Shown here in pieces: positions 17,922-26,939 of a stretch of DNA of 64,000 bases (its first letter is position 1; every line of letters starts with the position of its first letter). This stretch comes from a virus, in IMG/VR virus record IMGVR_UViG_3300034103_001746, positions 85,533-149,532 of that record, one strand, 5' to 3'. Below the pieces are notes generated by a model. The model was not told the origin of the DNA. It saw nothing but the letters and a program-made list of their open reading frames with translations, and searched no databases. The position numbers were made by a program, and so were the translations under genes.

Positions 17922-18916
17922 TCTACGCTTCCTGGTGCTTTGTACTTACCAACAGTATAGCCGGGAGTCGTGTACTCGTCAACAACGTTTTTTATACCTT
18001 TCATCTCTATATCGTGTCGAATTTGTTCACATTTAGTCATAAATTTATCTTTTTGTGTTACCTGACCATCTCTATATTCTATTATTGGTAACAACTTAGA
18101 GTTTTCAAAAGTTGTTTTTCCAAAATGGCATAATTTAGTACATTTCCATGTTTTGGTTAGTTTCGGGATTTGAGCATTTTTAATTGCTTCAAATTTTTTA
18201 CGAAGCATTTCTTCTGTAGATAATAAATCATCTTTATCATAGCAAATAGTAAATGGTCCACCATCATTAATAAAATTAATAGAGACCATTACATGATCAA
18301 TATCAGGATATAACTGACTCACAGCATAATGATATATTTTAAGCTGAGGATCATTTTGTAACTTCTCATGAGTTTTTTCCTCACCAGTTGCCCAATCTAA
18401 TCTTCTTCCTGTTTTCCAGTCTATAATTTCTATAGTATTATTATCTACTTTTGTTATTAAGTCTATTGTACCTTTAATTGCTAAATTACCCTCTATAATT
18501 TCTCCTTGATGATTATATTTAAATTTTGCCCACTCTCTTTTGATTTCTATATCAAAATGTTGTTCGGGCTGTAGGATATTTCTATTTCTAGGATCAAACA
18601 TTCCATTATTACTGTCTAATGCCTTATGTACCCAAGCGTGACAATCTTTATAGTCCTTTAGTTCCCATGCGTGGTGAGTAAATTGGCTAGTATAGTAATT
18701 ATAGACTTTCTCAATAATAGTGTTCAAATTATATTTGTTTGTACTAACTTTTCCAATAACATCGTCTATTATGTCTTTTTCTTTATTTTGGTCGGCCAAT
18801 TTGATACAGGCTAGAATTTCTAGAACTTTATGTACTATTGTTCCTTTGTCTGCTTTTTTATTCGAGGGTGATCTCATTCCAAGAACATACTCTATAAAAT
18901 ATTGCTGTTCGCACAT
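17918..18916 (-). CDS. RecB/Cas4-like PD-(D/E)XK exonuclease
   Basis: A 332-residue protein from the first ATG. It has KGTIVHKVLE (the family His), a later IKGTIDLI and IEIIDWKTGRR, the D-x(n)-ExK-like (DWK) core of RecB-family nucleases, then a Q-x-x-x-Y segment (QLKIYHYAV). A Cys at the start (CEQQY) and Cys residues late in the protein (CTKLC) fit an AddB/Cas4-type iron-sulfur site. The reading frame is open for ~20 more codons upstream and encodes YLRSSSYGTHS, which looks like part of the fold; with no ATG there, an ATT/ATA start near 18955-18961, coupled to the upstream stop and a GAGGGA site, is likely. Confidence 0.87.
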   Translation of the reverse strand: MCEQQYFIEYVLGMRSPSNKKADKGTIVHKVLEILACIKLADQNKEKDIIDDVIGKVSTNKYNLNTIIEKVYNYYTSQFTHHAWELKDYKDCHAWVHKALDSNNGMFDPRNRNILQPEQHFDIEIKREWAKFKYNHQGEIIEGNLAIKGTIDLITKVDNNTIEIIDWKTGRRLDWATGEEKTHEKLQNDPQLKIYHYAVSQLYPDIDHVMVSINFINDGGPFTICYDKDDLLSTEEMLRKKFEAIKNAQIPKLTKTWKCTKLCHFGKTTFENSKLLPIIEYRDGQVTQKDKFMTKCEQIRHDIEMKGIKNVVDEYTTPGYTVGKYKAPGSVE

Positions 18917-18954
18917 AGAGTGTGTGCCATAGGAACTACTTCTAAGGTATGTAA

Positions 18955-19575
18955 TTATAATGGTAGTATTCCCTCGGTTTTAAGAAAATGAAAGATTTGA
19001 TTATTTTTATCATCTAGATTTAGATTTTGATTATCTACAACTAGACTAAATTTAGACCAATCATAATTATTTTTATCTAAAGCAACTTCAGCTTCTGCAT
19101 TGGAGTTAAATAGATCTCTGGTTAGTCTAATAACAAATCCTCCAACATTGAGTATTCCATCAACCTCATTAGGGAATCTATTGTCTAATACTATTGCTAG
19201 ATCGTATTGTTCTCTATCAATTTTATCTAAAGTGGCATCAACCCATATATTATTTTTGATTTTTCTAAATATTTTAGTGCCAACAACTTCCATGACTTCT
19301 CTGGCAGTCATGTATTCATCTCTGTTACAGTCTATGCCGGGTATGTCTTTCCACTTTACAGAAGTTAAAGTATTTTTTTGCTCGTCTGTACCATAGCATT
19401 GTTCATGTGTTAAACCCAATAAATTAATACATATGTCTTGTTTTAATGGATCAGCAAAGCTATATAGTTTATAACTGATTGGTAAATTATAAGTTTTGAT
19501 AAGATGTTCTATATATTCTCCTCCAGTACTTTTACCAGATTGCTTGCGTCCAGAAAAGGCTAAAATTTTTGTCAT
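18955..19575 (-). CDS. Deoxynucleoside monophosphate kinase
   Basis: A 206-residue P-loop kinase with FSGRKQSGKST at residues 7-17, a middle part resembling phage T4 gp1-type enzymes (FADPLKQD, MTAREVMEVVGT) and a conserved VLDNRFPNE. It phosphorylates dNMPs to dNDPs for phage DNA synthesis. It overlaps the primase gene by four bases and its stop region overlaps the likely true start of the nuclease gene. Confidence 0.9.
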   Translation of the reverse strand: MTKILAFSGRKQSGKSTGGEYIEHLIKTYNLPISYKLYSFADPLKQDICINLLGLTHEQCYGTDEQKNTLTSVKWKDIPGIDCNRDEYMTAREVMEVVGTKIFRKIKNNIWVDATLDKIDREQYDLAIVLDNRFPNEVDGILNVGGFVIRLTRDLFNSNAEAEVALDKNNYDWSKFSLVVDNQNLNLDDKNNQIFHFLKTEGILPL

Positions 19576-20732
19576 ATAATTTTTCCCATATATTCCACGA
19601 TCTCCTTTTTAATTTCGTCCGGTGTCATTTCTGCTATGTCTGGCTTAGATATTTGTGGTATAAATATCCTATAAGTGTTTTGACACTTATTTTTAATTTG
19701 TTCCGCAGCTTTTTTGCCCGCTTCGTCATTATCTGTTAATATTACTATATTCATTGCTCCAGAAGAATCAAGTATTATTTTCTGTCTATCGCTCAACGAA
19801 GAACCAAACATGGCTACGCTATTATGTATATGATTTTCTTCTAACTTCCATACATTTCCTGGGCTTTCTACAATAATAACTATACCAGAATCTAGTATCT
19901 GTTTTTTTGCAAACCAGAAGTTATATAAATAATTTTGGCTTTTAAATTCATGGTTGTGCTTCCACTTTGAATATTTCCATTTTTCTTCATCAGTAGGACA
20001 ATTGTCTATCGGATTATGATGAGATTTACACTTGTCACATTTTTCAAAAATACTTCTTCCTGAACACCCAACAAGATATTTGTGGTCGTGATCATATATA
20101 GGAGCTACGGCTCTATTAAACATTTCTTTTCCTTGTTTATCACATACGCCCACATCATACTTGTCTAAGATTTCTGGAGAAAAGCCCCTATCAATAAAAT
20201 ATTGTGCTGGTATGGTCAAAGACTTTCTTACAGAGTCTCTAGAGACTAAGGCAGATGCTAAAGGGGTTGGCTCCGATTTCATATGGCCCACCAGACTAGT
20301 GAAAAGTCTTTTGTCTCTATCTGCTTTAGATATTTTAATTTGTTTTAAGTCTTTTTTGAGAAAAGTTAAACAATAATCTAATGCCTCATCAAAAGTGCAA
20401 GTAGAATCTCCCTGTTTTTGCCAGCCGTGTTTTTTATTGGACAAAACCCCTCTTACAAATCCAATGATAGAACCCTTAAAACACTCTTCACAACCGTGTG
20501 TTCTACATTTCCAGTTACCCCTATAGTTATCTCCCTCATAATATATATTAAGAGCTGAACTATTATCCCCGTCATGAATAGGACAGGCCATAGATAACAT
20601 CTTGGGTCTAAGATTATATTCTAATCCTAGATTATCCATTAATGATTCTATATTATCGCAAAGATCGTCGCAAACTACTTTAAGCTTGGCTTGATCAATT
20701 GAACGGGATTTCTTCTGCATGGCTGTTTTCAT
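19572..20732 (-). CDS. dnaG: DnaG-like DNA primase with zinc and Toprim domains
   Basis: A 386-residue protein. Residues ~45-85 hold a CHC-type zinc site (ACPIHDGDNSSALN then WKCRTHGC). Later come the RNA polymerase-like elements (FSPEILDKYDVGVCD, a four-Cys/His insert CDKCKSHH...C) and the Toprim core (IVIIVESPGN, ILTDNDEAGKKAA). It lacks the long helicase-binding tail of bacterial DnaG (usually ~580-600 residues). The start lies inside the end of the helicase gene (38-base overlap); Met5 (20720) is an alternative. It primes lagging-strand synthesis. Confidence 0.92.
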   Translation of the reverse strand: MKTAMQKKSRSIDQAKLKVVCDDLCDNIESLMDNLGLEYNLRPKMLSMACPIHDGDNSSALNIYYEGDNYRGNWKCRTHGCEECFKGSIIGFVRGVLSNKKHGWQKQGDSTCTFDEALDYCLTFLKKDLKQIKISKADRDKRLFTSLVGHMKSEPTPLASALVSRDSVRKSLTIPAQYFIDRGFSPEILDKYDVGVCDKQGKEMFNRAVAPIYDHDHKYLVGCSGRSIFEKCDKCKSHHNPIDNCPTDEEKWKYSKWKHNHEFKSQNYLYNFWFAKKQILDSGIVIIVESPGNVWKLEENHIHNSVAMFGSSLSDRQKIILDSSGAMNIVILTDNDEAGKKAAEQIKNKCQNTYRIFIPQISKPDIAEMTPDEIKKEIVEYMGKII

Positions 20733-22155
20733 CGTCTACTATAAATCCTTGATCTGATGTTGATTTGTTATTTACTATTTCAAGTCTAGTCTTACCTTCT
20801 GTAATTTTAGCGCACCAGCCCTTCATATGACAATTAATATAGTCATTGTCATCTAGACCTCCTCCGTGTCTACTAATAAGAGGTAAAAGCTTACGATTTC
20901 CGTTGGTCGGCCCGTCCTCCGCTATTTCCTCGTCACTCTTTCTTTTAAAGATCGTAAAATTACTACATAGCCATATTATACGATCAGATCCACTCGCTGA
21001 GTCTGTGCTTTCTTTTGTTATGCCGTCTCTATTTAATTGTATAAATGCCACAATAGGAACTTTATATCTTACAGCAAAATTATGTAGACTTGTCATCATA
21101 AAACCTAGTACTTGGTATTCTTTCATATCTTGACTAATACCCGCACTATCCATAAGTTTAAGATAATCATAAAAAATTACGCATTCTTTTGCTGTTCCGT
21201 CATCATTCAAACCAACCTCTTTTACTAGCCATCGCCTCATAATTGCCAACTGGTCTTCGAATGGTTTACCAGCAATACTTTTATGATATAGTTTCATCTG
21301 TTTTAGTTCTGAAACCGCTTGTGATATTTTTGTTTTAGAATCTGCTGTTTCGGCGAACTTTCCGGTTTCAATATGATTAATTTCTATCTCTGTCATCATC
21401 GCTAAAATTCTATGGATATGATCCTCTTTATTCATTTCTGTATCCATATTCAATACCGGTATACCAAGCTTTGCAATATTTTTACCCATATTGTCAGATA
21501 GCAATGTTTTACCGGTTTTTGGTCTGGCTCCTATTACATTAATAGTTCCTTTTCTTAAACCGCCTCCGATAGCTTGGTCATAAATAGGAAACCCGGTTGG
21601 TATACCTACTTGATCTATTTTATTTTCTTCAAGAGCTTTAATATAGTCATCAATATTAGAGCCAATAACTTCCGGGCTTCCATCAGCATCATTTAACAAA
21701 GAAGTAAAATTAAAAATGCTATCTTCTGCTAAACCTATAATAGAAGATATCGGTTCACTACCCGTTACATCTAGAATTTTTTCTTGAGCTAGTTCTAGTT
21801 GTTGTCTTAATAAACGAGCTATTTCTAGTTTGCGTATTTTTGCTGCAAATCTACGAACGTTTTCCAAACTAACTGGAAAATCCATTATAGCCCTTAGATG
21901 CTGTGCCTCTTCTTTTTTAGCAAGAACATGACTCAGATTTAATTCTTGTGCAATAGAGTATATTGAGGCTATGTCTATTTTAGCCTTTGTTTCTGATTCA
22001 CACAACTTTTTAACGCATTTAAAAATTAAAGCGTTACTATCAATAGTAAAAGATGATTCTTGGACGATATCAGCAACATCCAAAAAAGCATCTTCGCCAT
22101 AATTACAAATACCCGCCAATACGGCTCTTTCTGCCGAAGGATCACTCAAAATCAT
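20695..22155 (-). CDS. dnaB: Replicative DNA helicase, DnaB-like
   Basis: A 486-residue protein with the DnaB N-terminal helical domain (SAERAVLAGI to residue ~110) and a RecA-type motor: GIPTGFPIYDQAIGGGLRKG, Walker A GARPKTGKT (209-217), NMDTEMNKEDHIHRI, and a Walker B-type FYDYLKL. It unwinds DNA at the fork and would work with the adjacent primase. Ten bases separate it from the upstream gene. Confidence 0.95.
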   Translation of the reverse strand: MILSDPSAERAVLAGICNYGEDAFLDVADIVQESSFTIDSNALIFKCVKKLCESETKAKIDIASIYSIAQELNLSHVLAKKEEAQHLRAIMDFPVSLENVRRFAAKIRKLEIARLLRQQLELAQEKILDVTGSEPISSIIGLAEDSIFNFTSLLNDADGSPEVIGSNIDDYIKALEENKIDQVGIPTGFPIYDQAIGGGLRKGTINVIGARPKTGKTLLSDNMGKNIAKLGIPVLNMDTEMNKEDHIHRILAMMTEIEINHIETGKFAETADSKTKISQAVSELKQMKLYHKSIAGKPFEDQLAIMRRWLVKEVGLNDDGTAKECVIFYDYLKLMDSAGISQDMKEYQVLGFMMTSLHNFAVRYKVPIVAFIQLNRDGITKESTDSASGSDRIIWLCSNFTIFKRKSDEEIAEDGPTNGNRKLLPLISRHGGGLDDNDYINCHMKGWCAKITEGKTRLEIVNNKSTSDQGFIVDDENSHAEEIPFN

Positions 22156-22165
22156 AAATTTAATT

Positions 22166-22561
22166 TCATCCTGACGCCGCTGAACACTTGTTACACTTAT
22201 ATCTATCGACGGATTCTGGTACTAGTCCAGGACTTACTTTTTCCCTTTTTCCGCATACACGACACACTACGTTTAGGAGCTTAAATGGTCTTGCTCTAGG
22301 AACCGGCGGTTGAACAACTAATTTTTTATCTACAAGAACATCCTCTTTGTGCATATTTTTTTCTGGCATGTCTGTAAATTTATTATAGTGTTCTTCTCTG
22401 CTGCCTCTGCTTTTGGATTTTCCTTGACTATTAGAAGAGTTTTTTCTTTTAGTTTTCTTAACAGAAAATTGTTTCGTTGTATCGTCATTACTACTATTGG
22501 GTAACATATTTTGTAACATAGTTATCATAGCTTGAATCTGTTCTGGTGATAAATTATCCAT
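22166..22561 (-). CDS. Basic protein with C-terminal zinc ribbon
   Basis: A 131-residue protein. The N-terminus is a short helix (MDNLSPEQIQAMITMLQNML), the middle is a Lys/Ser-rich disordered stretch, and the end has CRVCGKREKV and YKCNKCSA, a four-Cys zinc ribbon. It sits directly upstream of the helicase and overlaps the next gene by eight bases. A nucleic-acid-binding helper is plausible; function unknown. Confidence 0.75.
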   Translation of the reverse strand: MDNLSPEQIQAMITMLQNMLPNSSNDDTTKQFSVKKTKRKNSSNSQGKSKSRGSREEHYNKFTDMPEKNMHKEDVLVDKKLVVQPPVPRARPFKLLNVVCRVCGKREKVSPGLVPESVDRYKCNKCSAASG

Positions 22562-23045
22562 GTTTTAAAGCCTTTATTTTTTGTATAGAAATGAGAATAT
22601 CAGATAAATTTTTAATACCATTTGCTAAATATGACAACCTATCGCTTCTTTGTTTAGCATATTTTTTAATTTTGTTTAATGATTGAGCCCTATCGTTGTG
22701 CTTAATCGCCTGATAGGCTTTTTCTACATAGCCATAACCCTTATAATTATTTATTTCGTCTGCGATAACTTCTTTAATAGTCTCTTCTGCCCAATTATAT
22801 CTAGCCAATTCTCTATTAATGGTTCGTTGCACATGAAAAGAAAATTGTCCTAATCTATATGATATTTGAGCACAATCCTCTGGTGTTAATTTTTCTAGTT
22901 CATCTCGACTCATCGTTAAATAACCATTTAATTCAGTTTCTGATAAAACAGTAGAATTATATGTAGACAATCCTAGACTATTTTCATATTGGTCTAAAAC
23001 TGTATCCCATTCATTTAATTCTTCTTTAGCATTTTTGGTTGTCAT
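22554..23045 (-). CDS. Helical protein in the RecA/helicase operon
   Basis: A 163-residue, mostly helical protein with a patterned core (ISYRLGQFSFHVQRTINRELARYNWAE, split here only by length) and a basic C-terminus (AKQRSDRLSYLANG). It overlaps the Vsr-like nuclease by 20 bases and the zinc-ribbon protein by eight. Location between RecA and DnaB would suit a UvsY-like recombination mediator or helicase loader, but I cannot see a family-specific motif, so this is context only. Confidence 0.65.
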   Translation of the reverse strand: MTTKNAKEELNEWDTVLDQYENSLGLSTYNSTVLSETELNGYLTMSRDELEKLTPEDCAQISYRLGQFSFHVQRTINRELARYNWAEETIKEVIADEINNYKGYGYVEKAYQAIKHNDRAQSLNKIKKYAKQRSDRLSYLANGIKNLSDILISIQKIKALKHG

Positions 23046-23445
23046 ATATTATTCTATTTTTCCATTGGTCAATATCTTCATGAAATGGTAACTCAATATA
23101 TTTAATATTATTAATATCGCACCATTCTTGTTTTTCTCTATCTCTTTTTTGTGCTTTTAAAAAGTTTAACATATTCGAGTGATAGAAAGCTATAAACTTA
23201 TAATGTTGTTCTCCATGAACCTCAAAACAAATCTTTTTTAATGGTAAGTAAAAGTCTAAATAAAGAATTTCATTTTTTCTAAGTTGTATCGGTACTTCTT
23301 CTAAGATTTGTAGTGTTGGATATGATTGACTAATTAAGTTTCTAGCATTTAGATGATATGATGATTTATTGGTTATTTTACCTTTAGACATGTTTCCAGT
23401 TAGTAGCCAATTATGATTATTTCCATCTAAATCTTTTATCAGCAT
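23026..23445 (-). CDS. Vsr/DUF559-like endonuclease
   Basis: A 139-residue single-domain nuclease candidate. LYLDFYLP, then CFEVHGEQHY, then YIELPFHE give the D...ExH...E/Q pattern of the EDxHD/Vsr-like PD-(D/E)XK superfamily. It has no DNA-binding accessory domain. Similar small nucleases are often encoded near recA in large phages. It overlaps RecA by seven bases and the helical protein by 20. A nicking or repair role at mismatches or branch points is possible. Confidence 0.75.
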   Translation of the reverse strand: MLIKDLDGNNHNWLLTGNMSKGKITNKSSYHLNARNLISQSYPTLQILEEVPIQLRKNEILYLDFYLPLKKICFEVHGEQHYKFIAFYHSNMLNFLKAQKRDREKQEWCDINNIKYIELPFHEDIDQWKNRIIYDNQKC

Positions 23446-24452
23446 TTTAGGCCCATTGTAACCTTAATATTTTTTACTAAATCTATATAAGCAGCCTCAT
23501 TATCATATAGATATTGACGTAATTTTTCTGTACCTTGAAACTTTGGTTTGTCTGGCAAAGAAGTCAAAGTATACCAGGCCCCACCTTTGTGAATAATACC
23601 CATATCAGATCCTAGTGTTATGGCTTCCATATATTTATCAACACCTTGTCCATATCTGATATAACTAGTAATATTGCCGCCTGGAGGACCAAGAGCGGAA
23701 CAAATAACTTGCCACTCAATTTCTTGTCCTATTTGTGTACTGTCCGCACTCAGAGTCCAAGGCTTGAATGTTTTTGCTCGTAACTTAATATCGGTTTGAT
23801 AAGCAATAGCCTGACCACTCTTCTCTTTAAATTCTGCACCATATCCTGTTGGATTTCCCATAAGATGAGTAATACCTATAACAATATTTTTATTAACAGG
23901 AATAACATTGGCAACTTTACGACAAAACTTAGCTAATAATTTAGCTCCGTCTGCTCTTTGCATTTTATCCATTTCACTAGTAATTTCAGCTTCGGTACAT
24001 AGTGCAGAATAGGAGTCTATGATTAGAACACATCCTGGTACTTCATTAATAATTTTTTCTGCTATTTGTAAGTATTCTTCAGCGTGTAGAATTTTTCCTT
24101 GCTGACTACCAATTACATGAAACTTATCTAGATTTAGTCCAGGTATACCTTCTAAGTCTCTTTTCTTTAGTCTACCTTCTATGTTTAGATAATACACCTC
24201 TCTGGTGTCTTTCAGATCTCCTTTATATTCTGCTCTTTGTGCTGTTGCTGCGAAGTCTAATGATGTTGTGGTTTTACCACACTTTGGCTGACCAGTTAAT
24301 ACTACAAAACTTCCTTCTGGTATTCCACCATTTAATACTATGTCTAACGACGGACTAACTGGAATAATAACGCTTTTTTTATCTACAATAGCATTGCCAT
24401 TAAGAATAATATCGTCGCCGAAATTTTTTGTTACATCTTCTTTAAGACTCAT
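23439..24452 (-). CDS. recA: RecA/UvsX-like recombinase
   Basis: A 337-residue protein with a Walker A of GQPKCGKTT (54-62) and Walker B-type VLIIDSYSAL. A long middle part with LAKFCRKVANVIPVNKNIVIGITHLM follows the RecA order. The usual MAW-like segment is changed and the C-terminus ends with a winged-helix-like segment. It should catalyse strand exchange in recombination-dependent replication. The gene overlaps both neighbours by 7-11 bases. Confidence 0.9.
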   Translation of the reverse strand: MSLKEDVTKNFGDDIILNGNAIVDKKSVIIPVSPSLDIVLNGGIPEGSFVVLTGQPKCGKTTTSLDFAATAQRAEYKGDLKDTREVYYLNIEGRLKKRDLEGIPGLNLDKFHVIGSQQGKILHAEEYLQIAEKIINEVPGCVLIIDSYSALCTEAEITSEMDKMQRADGAKLLAKFCRKVANVIPVNKNIVIGITHLMGNPTGYGAEFKEKSGQAIAYQTDIKLRAKTFKPWTLSADSTQIGQEIEWQVICSALGPPGGNITSYIRYGQGVDKYMEAITLGSDMGIIHKGGAWYTLTSLPDKPKFQGTEKLRQYLYDNEAAYIDLVKNIKVTMGLKC

Positions 24453-24864
24453 TGTCTAAATCCTTAAGTTTTGAGATTATGTTTTGTGAGTGTGCGGTTT
24501 TTTGAAAAACAACATCTTCTTTTCGTTCTATCGGCTTAGTTATCGATGTGTTTTCTGTAGCCAAGATCGCAGCTTGTTGTTCTATCATAGCCGGAAGATG
24601 TGGCGCTCGCAATGAATATATTTTTTTCCCTTTGTCACTTTGCAAAGCTCTTATAATAGCTTTTGCCGGATATCTTTGTAAAAGCTTATGGGCGGATCCT
24701 ATTTGGTTTCTATAAAAAGCAGCCCATTTCTTTTGTATCCAAAATCTGTAATGAAGATCAGATTTTTCTGTTACGGCTTTTCTTTCGCATATTATCTCCG
24801 TAATGTATTGTGCCGGAGACACCTCTTTGCCGTTGGAATACTTAGACAGATATTTATCGTTCAT
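24442..24864 (-). CDS. Hypothetical protein upstream of RecA
   Basis: A 140-residue protein I do not recognise. The first ~90 residues are compact, rich in aromatic and basic residues (DLHYRFWIQKKWAAFYRNQ), and resemble a small DNA-binding core; the C-terminal ~50 residues are Lys/Ser/Glu-rich and probably flexible. It overlaps RecA by 11 bases. A role in recombination or packaging of the replisome is only a guess. Confidence 0.7.
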   Translation of the reverse strand: MNDKYLSKYSNGKEVSPAQYITEIICERKAVTEKSDLHYRFWIQKKWAAFYRNQIGSAHKLLQRYPAKAIIRALQSDKGKKIYSLRAPHLPAMIEQQAAILATENTSITKPIERKEDVVFQKTAHSQNIISKLKDLDNES

Positions 24865-24869
24865 TTTCT

Positions 24870-25274
24870 TTATTGAACAGGCTTTACCAATTCTTGACAG
24901 GTAGCAGTCAACTTTTGTTCAAATGTACTAAAAAACTTTTCTGTATATACCATATAATCCTTTCCCGTGAGTACGGGAATATGATAATTTTTTCTAAAAA
25001 CATCTTTAACATCCTGCAAATAACCCTTATCATCGATACTACTTATTTCGGCCACAACCGTTATTTTAATCTCGTGAGGAGCTTCTGTTATGTGCGTGGG
25101 AGATATTGTTTCCGGATGTTTTTGAGACAAATCTAAAGGGGTATCATTATCTAAATGATCATATTTATGATTTTGTATACTTTTAATTTTTTCAGAAATT
25201 TTTTTTTCCAAATCAATCAATATTTGTTTTTCTTCTGGAGTTAAAATCTCTTCTAAAAAATTATTAGTTTCCAT
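24870..25274 (-). CDS. Hypothetical protein
   Basis: A 134-residue protein without a recognised domain. An N-terminal acidic helix (PEEKQILIDLEKKISEKIKSIQN) precedes a polar linker rich in His, Thr and Pro and an alpha/beta-looking C-terminus. No signal peptide or Cys cluster. It lies in the operon between RecA and HNH/PhoH genes and overlaps the HTH gene by 11 bases. Confidence 0.65.
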   Translation of the reverse strand: METNNFLEEILTPEEKQILIDLEKKISEKIKSIQNHKYDHLDNDTPLDLSQKHPETISPTHITEAPHEIKITVVAEISSIDDKGYLQDVKDVFRKNYHIPVLTGKDYMVYTEKFFSTFEQKLTATCQELVKPVQ

Positions 25275-25605
25275 TGGGTCTATATATTCCAGTATTATTT
25301 CTTACCGGTGGAGCAGTCTTCTTTTTTAATTCATCATTTAACATAGAAGATTCTTTGGTCATAATAGAGACGTTGTTTCTTTTGTTTGCCGTTTCCCTTA
25401 TCATTAAATTTTTAGATGGAGATGTGGCAACCGGTGATGATACTGTTTTGATTGGATTGCTATCGTTCGTCTTTTGTGATTTTTCTATTAAGTTCTGTAT
25501 CTGTTTTTCTGTTAAGTCTAATTCATTGGATATTTTTGTTATGCTCCAACCCTGTGAATTTAACCAAAGAGCCGCATAACTTTGTGTTTTATTAACCCTA
25601 GACAT
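25264..25605 (-). CDS. Small HTH protein with disordered tail
   Basis: A 113-residue protein. Residues ~5-42 look like a helix-turn-helix of the kind seen in sigma region 4 and invertases (AALWLNSQGWSITKISNEL then LTEKQIQNLIEK). The rest is Ser/Thr/Lys/Asn-rich and probably unstructured. It could be a small transcription regulator or a DNA-binding adaptor. The stop codon of the upstream gene overlaps the start by one base. Confidence 0.65.
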   Translation of the reverse strand: MSRVNKTQSYAALWLNSQGWSITKISNELDLTEKQIQNLIEKSQKTNDSNPIKTVSSPVATSPSKNLMIRETANKRNNVSIMTKESSMLNDELKKKTAPPVRNNTGIYRPNGN

Positions 25606-26006
25606 TATTCCATCTCCCTTTCTGCGTTATTTAACCAGCCTATGTTTTTAGTATTTAAAAATTTTAGATACCAATCAAATGTTTTTTGATTAACTTCTCT
25701 AAACTTTTTATTGGACCTACACACACGATTTAGAAAAGAATTGTCTTGTTCTACCCCATAAATAGATAAAGGATTAAATAGCTTTCCATTGCTAGCTAAT
25801 CTAATCATGAATTTGGTAGTTCCATCTTTTCTAGAAATTTGTTTGGCAAAGACCTTCTCATTATTTTCATTAGTGAGTTTAGCTAAACCTACAGAATCTA
25901 TAAAATCCTCAAAACCCACAAGAGTAAAAAATTGCTCTTCTACATTCGAGTCTTCTGGTTTAATGTTTGTAAACACACTAGTTGGATTATATATAAAATC
26001 ACTCAT
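25605..26006 (-). CDS. Hypothetical conserved-looking phage protein
   Basis: A 133-residue protein with an even alpha/beta composition, conserved-type turns (GKLFNPLSIYG, FLNRVCRSNKKF) and a C-terminal helical region. I do not recognise it. It is followed with only a one-base overlap by the HTH gene and begins six bases after the FmdB-like gene. No function is visible. Confidence 0.65.
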   Translation of the reverse strand: MSDFIYNPTSVFTNIKPEDSNVEEQFFTLVGFEDFIDSVGLAKLTNENNEKVFAKQISRKDGTTKFMIRLASNGKLFNPLSIYGVEQDNSFLNRVCRSNKKFREVNQKTFDWYLKFLNTKNIGWLNNAEREME

Positions 26007-26012
26007 ATTTGT

Positions 26013-26357
26013 TTATGTCCATTTGGGTTTAGTTTTTGGTTTTTTAATTCTAGACATTCCGGTTGGAAGTTGTTTGATTGATTCTTGCTCTTTATAATCA
26101 TTGTGTTTCTTTTGTAGGGCAAGTTTTTCATCATTAGACAATCTGTCTCTATTTCTATTTGCTAAATCTCCCACTGTTTTTAGTTCACTGTCTGATTTTC
26201 TTACAGATCCAATAATAGTACTAAAATCTTCTAAATAATTTCTTTCAGTATGATTACTCCCGCAATCGCACACAGGATTATTCACATAGTCTTTTATGTG
26301 AAAAAACAATTCAAAAAAATTGTTGCACTTTAAGCAATGATAAGAATATGTTGGCAT
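26013..26357 (-). CDS. FmdB-like zinc-ribbon protein
   Basis: A 114-residue protein. The first ~45 residues have the FmdB/CxxC regulatory zinc-ribbon pattern: PTYSYHCLKCNNFFE followed by CDCGS. The rest is a Lys/Asp-rich helical tail (NRDRLSNDEKLALQKKHNDY). These proteins are common in phages and bacteria; most have no defined role. It abuts the HNH gene. Confidence 0.8.
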   Translation of the reverse strand: MPTYSYHCLKCNNFFELFFHIKDYVNNPVCDCGSNHTERNYLEDFSTIIGSVRKSDSELKTVGDLANRNRDRLSNDEKLALQKKHNDYKEQESIKQLPTGMSRIKKPKTKPKWT

Positions 26358-26939
26358 TTATATATATGAACTAGGAAGATATGTCATCCACTCTTCAGGG
26401 ATGTCTGTCCTTATCTTAAGGAGATATGAGGACAAAGGCAAGTATTTAACACTTTTTACAGGTTCTCTTGGCAAATTTTTAAGAGGCATATTGGCCTGTT
26501 TTGGTGTTCTATTACCTTTCTTTCTATTACAATGGACACATGCTGTAACAATATTAAACCATGTTGTTGGAGATGTATCTAAATTTTTCCATAATGATTT
26601 TGGGATAACATGATCATATGTTAAATTATTGATATCTTGTTTAATCCCACAATATTGACATGTATAATTGTCTCTAATAAATATATTTCTTCTAGAAAAA
26701 TTTACTCTTTGATTATGCACTCTAAAATATTTGGATGTTCTTGCCACCGCTGGTATGGGAAACTTTTTTCCATTCACGCCAGCAATATAATCATTTTTAT
26801 AGAAATCAATAATTTCTATACCGACATTATTATCCTCTTCATGTTTAATAGACCATATTAAAGCTCTTTTCCATCCAATAACAGTTAATGGAGAGAAATC
26901 TGCATTTAAAACTAAACATCTACTGTTTTGTGTTCTCAT
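26358..26939 (-). CDS. HNH endonuclease
   Basis: About 193 residues from ATG at 26939, chosen because the family usually begins CLVLNADFSPL and the TTG at 26978 would be a 13-residue extension running deep into PhoH. The C-terminal half has the zinc-linked HNH core: YTCQYCGIK, LTYDHVIPKSLW, CVHCNRKKGNRT. It may be a homing or defence-type nuclease or a packaging nuclease; sequence alone does not decide. It overlaps PhoH by 20 bases. Confidence 0.87.
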   Translation of the reverse strand: MRTQNSRCLVLNADFSPLTVIGWKRALIWSIKHEEDNNVGIEIIDFYKNDYIAGVNGKKFPIPAVARTSKYFRVHNQRVNFSRRNIFIRDNYTCQYCGIKQDINNLTYDHVIPKSLWKNLDTSPTTWFNIVTACVHCNRKKGNRTPKQANMPLKNLPREPVKSVKYLPLSSYLLKIRTDIPEEWMTYLPSSYI

